From: HGM04593 sp045661205
Lineage (GTDB): Bacteria; Bacteroidota; Bacteroidia; Bacteroidales; Bacteroidaceae
Assembly: GCA_045661205.1 (NCBI GenBank)
Contig: JAZRFE010000018.1
Location: 90,049-154,048, forward strand
Direction: 5' to 3'
Length of the DNA stretch: 64,000 bases
Shown: one piece after another, positions 60,761 to 64,000 of the stretch
Layout of the letters: the number at the start of each line of letters is the position of its first letter
How positions within the stretch are numbered: the stretch's first letter is position 1
The notes under the pieces: model-generated
The model's database searches: none
What the model was told of the DNA's origin: nothing
What the model saw: the letters and a program-made list of their open reading frames with translations, nothing else
Program-made: the position numbers and the translations under genes

Positions 60761-62281
60761 ATGGCAGTTAATAATATCATAAAGCGAATCCAGAATATCA
60801 TGCGACAAGATGCAGGTATTAACGGTGATGCGCAACGTATTGAACAAATGACTTGGATGTTCTTCTTGAAAGTTTACGACACTCAAGAAGAAACATGGGA
60901 GTACAAGGCATCAAGAGAGGGGAAACAATATCAATCTATTATTCCAGAGAATTTAAGATGGCGAAATTGGGCGATTGATGAAAAGGATGGTGAAGCTTTA
61001 ACTGGTGAAGCCCTGCTCTCCTTTGTCAATGAGAAGTTATTCCCAACCTTGAAAAATCTGCCAGTAGATGCAAATACACCAAGAGGTAAAAGTATTGTTC
61101 AAGAAACATTTGCAGACTTGAACCAATACATGAAAAATGGTACGCTCCTTCGCCAAGTGGTCAATATAGTAAACGAGATTGAATTTGATGACGCTGATGA
61201 CCGCCACACTTTTGGAGATATTTACGAAGGTATTCTTAAAGACCTTCAATCAGCTGGTAATGCTGGTGAATTTTATACACCGCGTGCTTTAACAGATTTT
61301 ATTGTGATGATGCTTGACCCCAAGTTGGGTGAGAGCTTTGGTGATTTTACAAGTGGAACTGGTGGCTTCTTGACATCAGCACTCAACTATATGGCTAAGA
61401 GTGTACGCTCAGCCGAGGATGGGGAAAAACTTCAAAAAGCAGTTGTGGGTCAAGAATGGAAACCTTTACCATATCTTTTAAGCATAACAAACCTTTTGCT
61501 TCATGACATAGAAGCACCAAATATAACAAACTGTGATTCACTTGGTACCAACGTAAGTGATTTCAAAGAATCGGATAAGGTTAATGTTATTGGCATGAAT
61601 CCCCCATATGGCGGAAGTACAGAAGATAGTGTAAAAAGCAATTTCCCATTACAGTACCGTTCAAGCGAAACTGCCGACTTGTTTATTGCCCTAATTATGT
61701 ACCGTCTAAAAGCTGGTGGTCGGTGTGGCGTAATTATTCCTGATGGTTTCTTGTTTGGAACTGATGGTGCTAAATTGGCTTTGAAAGAGAACCTTCTACG
61801 CAAGTTTAACCTCCATACGATTATACGTCTGCCAGGTTCTATATTTGCTCCTTATACTTCAATCGCTACAAACATTCTCTTCTTTAACAACGAAGCTGCC
61901 GATGGATGTGAAGAAGGGTTCAAAACTAAAGAAACATGGTTCTATCGCCTTGATATGCCTGACGGGTATAAGCACTTCTCTAAGACCAAACCGATGAAAG
62001 TGGAACACACCCAGCCTATTCAGGATTGGTGGAATGATAGAAAAGAGATTATAGGCGAAGAAATTGGAGATAAAAGTCGTGTGTTTACAGCACAGCAATT
62101 GCTTGATTTAGACTGCAATTTCGACCAATGCAAGTTCCCTAAAGAGGAAGAAGAAATTTTACCACCAGCAGAACTTCTGAAGCTGTATTTTGAAAAGCGT
62201 GCGGCACTTGATTATGAAATAGACAAGACACTCGCAGAAATTCAGAAAATTTTAGGGATAGTTATTAAGTCAGTAAACTAA
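60761..62281 (+). CDS. hsdM: Type I restriction-modification M subunit (N6-adenine methylase)
   Basis: 506 aa. N-terminal helical HsdM domain (1-140), then the methylase fold: AGEFYTPR (168-175), the SAM loop DFTSGTGGFL (195-204) and the catalytic NPPY (280-283) in MNPPYGGSTED. Makes the HsdM2S methylase that marks host DNA and guides HsdR. The next gene is a RhuM-like protein rather than hsdS, with a 14-base gap, so the normal M-S coupling is broken by an insertion. Confidence 0.96.
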   Translation: MAVNNIIKRIQNIMRQDAGINGDAQRIEQMTWMFFLKVYDTQEETWEYKASREGKQYQSIIPENLRWRNWAIDEKDGEALTGEALLSFVNEKLFPTLKNLPVDANTPRGKSIVQETFADLNQYMKNGTLLRQVVNIVNEIEFDDADDRHTFGDIYEGILKDLQSAGNAGEFYTPRALTDFIVMMLDPKLGESFGDFTSGTGGFLTSALNYMAKSVRSAEDGEKLQKAVVGQEWKPLPYLLSITNLLLHDIEAPNITNCDSLGTNVSDFKESDKVNVIGMNPPYGGSTEDSVKSNFPLQYRSSETADLFIALIMYRLKAGGRCGVIIPDGFLFGTDGAKLALKENLLRKFNLHTIIRLPGSIFAPYTSIATNILFFNNEAADGCEEGFKTKETWFYRLDMPDGYKHFSKTKPMKVEHTQPIQDWWNDRKEIIGEEIGDKSRVFTAQQLLDLDCNFDQCKFPKEEEEILPPAELLKLYFEKRAALDYEIDKTLAEIQKILGIVIKSVN

Positions 62282-62295
62282 CTGTAATTGAAAAT

Positions 62296-63312
62296 ATGAA
62301 GGATTTAACAATCTCAAATATAGAAAGGCAAAATGTTTTGAACAATCGTTTTGCTGTTAGCAAGATGCAAGAGCACCTTGATATTGAAGGAATGCTCTTT
62401 GAGGGCGAGTATCGTTTTACCAAGAAAATGGTAGCTGACTTTTATGAAATAGAAGAACGAACCATAGAGCGTTACTTAGAAAAATATTCAGATGAATTAT
62501 CAGCAAATGGATATATTTTATGTAAGGGTAAACGCCTGAAAGAATTGAAGTTACAATTTGCTCACGTCATAAATGTCGGGAGCAAAACCACTCAGCTTGG
62601 ACTGTTTAACTTCCGTTCTTTCATAAACATGGGAATGCTTCTTACCGAGAGTGAGCAGGCTAAGAAAATCAGGAGCTTAATTCTTGATTTTGTGATAGCT
62701 ACCATAAACGAAAAAACAGGTGGCGGTACAAAGTATATCAACAGACGGGACGTGAATTATTTGCCAGCAGCCATTACAGAAGAGAACTATCGCAAGAATC
62801 TTACGTCAGCTATTAGTCAGTATGTTGGTGGACATCAAACATATAAATATGCTCAGATAACGGACTTTATTTATAAGGCTGTATTTAAGGAGAATGCTAA
62901 GGAATATAGGGAGGTTTTACGCTTAGATTCAAAAGATAATGTTCGACACACCCTGTATGCTGAAGTATTGTTGGTTATCTCCTCTTTCGAAAATGGTGTA
63001 GGTGCAGCTATTTGTGAACGCTTTAAGGAAAATGGAGGTAGAATGCTTAGTGTTGAAGAGGTTGAAGGTATTGTAAATGAATTGGCGGAACATCCTATGC
63101 AGAAGCCTTATCTGAATGATGCCAGGACAAAAATGGCATCAAGAGATTTTAGTTTCAGAGAAGCATATCACGGAAACATTGCAGAATATCTGCAAGCTGT
63201 TACACCTGAAGAGTTTGAACGATTCATTGGAGACCAATCTATTGATTTTGACCATATCTTAGCAGAAAACAAAGATGTGCTTAAACGCTTAAAACAGGCT
63301 GAAGATGAGTAA
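62296..63312 (+). CDS. RhuM-like DNA-binding protein paired with Doc toxin
   Basis: 338 aa. The N-terminal part has a likely winged or simple HTH (FTKKMVADFYEIEERTIERYL), like the RhuM/virulence-protein family often found in Bacteroidetes RM loci. The middle has NFRSFINMGMLLTESEQAKKIRSLILDF, also typical of RhuM. The C-terminal 90 residues are helical and acidic. Its stop overlaps the Doc start by 8 bases. By position it could be the antitoxin or operon regulator for Doc. This is inference, not shown by a known antitoxin motif. Confidence 0.78.
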   Translation: MKDLTISNIERQNVLNNRFAVSKMQEHLDIEGMLFEGEYRFTKKMVADFYEIEERTIERYLEKYSDELSANGYILCKGKRLKELKLQFAHVINVGSKTTQLGLFNFRSFINMGMLLTESEQAKKIRSLILDFVIATINEKTGGGTKYINRRDVNYLPAAITEENYRKNLTSAISQYVGGHQTYKYAQITDFIYKAVFKENAKEYREVLRLDSKDNVRHTLYAEVLLVISSFENGVGAAICERFKENGGRMLSVEEVEGIVNELAEHPMQKPYLNDARTKMASRDFSFREAYHGNIAEYLQAVTPEEFERFIGDQSIDFDHILAENKDVLKRLKQAEDE

Positions 63313-63781
63313 GGAGGTTATTTACATAAATTATGAAGAAGCACTAAATGTCTATGGTAAAATGATAGATGCCAGTGACGGAGGGTTCGAAGGAGTACGT
63401 GATGAAGGTGGTATTCGTGCCACTCTTGATTTTGTGCAGAATGATTTATACTATCCGACATTCGTTGATAAATTAACTTATCTAATGTACAGGTTTTGTT
63501 CCGGACATTTTTTTAATGATGGCAACAAGCGTATAGCACTGACCTTAGGCACATATTTTTTGCACAAGAACAACTATTATTGGCATGCTTGTACTTGTAT
63601 GAGGGCTTTAGAGTCTATCATTTACCATGTAGCTGCATCCAATATAGACCAAGATTTATTGCTCCGAATTGTAGATAGCTTTATGTCAGGTAAAGACTAT
63701 GACGAAGAACTGAAAATAGACATAGCCAATGCTATGAGTAAGGGTAAATTAGGAATAGAAGGAGAAGATTATGAACGGTAA
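63305..63781 (+). CDS. Doc/Fic-family toxin-like protein
   Basis: 158 aa. The Fic core HFFNDGNKR (68-76) carries the catalytic His, acidic and Arg residues and is of the Doc type. GGIRATLDFVQND before it matches Doc and Phd-Doc partners. Doc phosphorylates EF-Tu and stops growth. Other Fic enzymes add AMP. The inhibitory Fic helix motif is not evident inside the protein, so an outside antitoxin is expected, perhaps the RhuM-like neighbour. Its end overlaps the hsdS start by 11 bases. Confidence 0.88.
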   Translation: MSKEVIYINYEEALNVYGKMIDASDGGFEGVRDEGGIRATLDFVQNDLYYPTFVDKLTYLMYRFCSGHFFNDGNKRIALTLGTYFLHKNNYYWHACTCMRALESIIYHVAASNIDQDLLLRIVDSFMSGKDYDEELKIDIANAMSKGKLGIEGEDYER

Positions 63782-64000
63782 GCAACTTAAAAATAGTATC
63801 CTTCAGTGGGCGATACAGGGAAAACTTGTACCGCAGGATTCTAATGATGAGCCGGCATCGGTTCTGCTTGAGCGTATTCGTGAGGAGAAAGCACGCCTTG
63901 TTAAGGAGAAGAAAATCAAGAAAGATAAGAACGAATCAATCATTTTCCGTGGTGACGATAATTCCCATTATGAGAAGTTTGCCGACGGAACGGTTAAATG
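63771..64000 (+). CDS. hsdS: Type I restriction-modification specificity subunit, cut by window edge
   Basis: The first 76 codons are visible. MNGKQLKNSILQWAIQGKLV then PQDSNDEPASVLLERIREEK is the conserved opening of many Bacteroidetes HsdS proteins and is followed by a Lys-rich coiled coil. HsdS recognises the two halves of the target site through two TRDs, which lie outside the window. It starts inside the doc gene. In this order hsdS often has invertible silent copies downstream, which cannot be checked here. Confidence 0.9.
   Translation, partial: MNGKQLKNSILQWAIQGKLVPQDSNDEPASVLLERIREEKARLVKEKKIKKDKNESIIFRGDDNSHYEKFADGTVK

Noticed and set aside
1..64000. rRNA and tRNA genes
   Set aside because: None recognised by reading; a covariance-model scan would be needed to exclude a tRNA with certainty.

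Overview
The window is a chromosomal segment from a member of the order Bacteroidales, most likely a gut-type anaerobe. Three things point there. Promoters follow the Bacteroidetes form (TTTG, about 20 bases, TAnnTTTG) and Shine-Dalgarno sites are weak. There are many short lipoproteins with a Cys lipobox near the N-terminus. The gene content is also typical: TonB energy transducer, tricorn-like S41 peptidase, group B monomeric [FeFe] hydrogenase, MaeB malic enzyme with a phosphotransacetylase tail, BspA-type leucine-rich repeats. The genus cannot be fixed from sequence reading alone. No rRNA, tRNA or CRISPR array was recognised.

Layout. 1-6.3 kb: 5'-partial window edge inside lon, then panB, a YtxH/holin-like membrane trio, and an operon of a DUF3298-type lipoprotein, rsmG and an MBL hydrolase. 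6.4-8.1 kb: a thioredoxin-fold lipoprotein without its CxxC pair, preceded by an S24/LexA-like regulator. 8.2-17.6 kb: a compact virus-derived module. A leftward operon holds scaffold-like, capsid-like and head-connector-like proteins. A rightward operon holds three small proteins and a large terminase. No portal, tail, lysis or integrase gene is visible. 17.6-56.1 kb: housekeeping genes, including a trimeric intracellular cation channel, an ADP-ribosylglycohydrolase/tyrosine-phosphatase fusion, murB, pheS, nth, pgk, a TPR protein, aspT-aspD, S9 and S41 peptidases, maeB, a 2-hydroxyacid dehydrogenase, dapA, ligA, a TIR-protein operon, a CbpA-type DnaJ, tspO, a GDPD, an aminopeptidase P, a TonB and a hydrogenase. 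56.1-58.2 kb: gene-poor DNA with 84-bp tandem repeats, a 435-bp element bounded by 21-bp inverted repeats, a BspA gene remnant and a 141-nt imperfect hairpin. 58.2 kb to the end: a type I restriction-modification operon (HTH regulator, hsdR, hsdM, RhuM-like protein, Doc toxin, hsdS cut by the window edge).

How parts work together. aspT and aspD together form the aspartate/alanine exchange and decarboxylation cycle that can generate proton-motive force. The RM operon is interrupted between hsdM and hsdS by a toxin-antitoxin-like pair whose genes overlap each other and hsdS. The two halves of the virus-derived module carry the same 14-nt motif at the same 23-nt distance from their putative -7 elements, which suggests shared control. 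This module is my best candidate for an undescribed system: its genes are intact and tightly packed, yet it lacks the parts needed to make a normal tailed phage.
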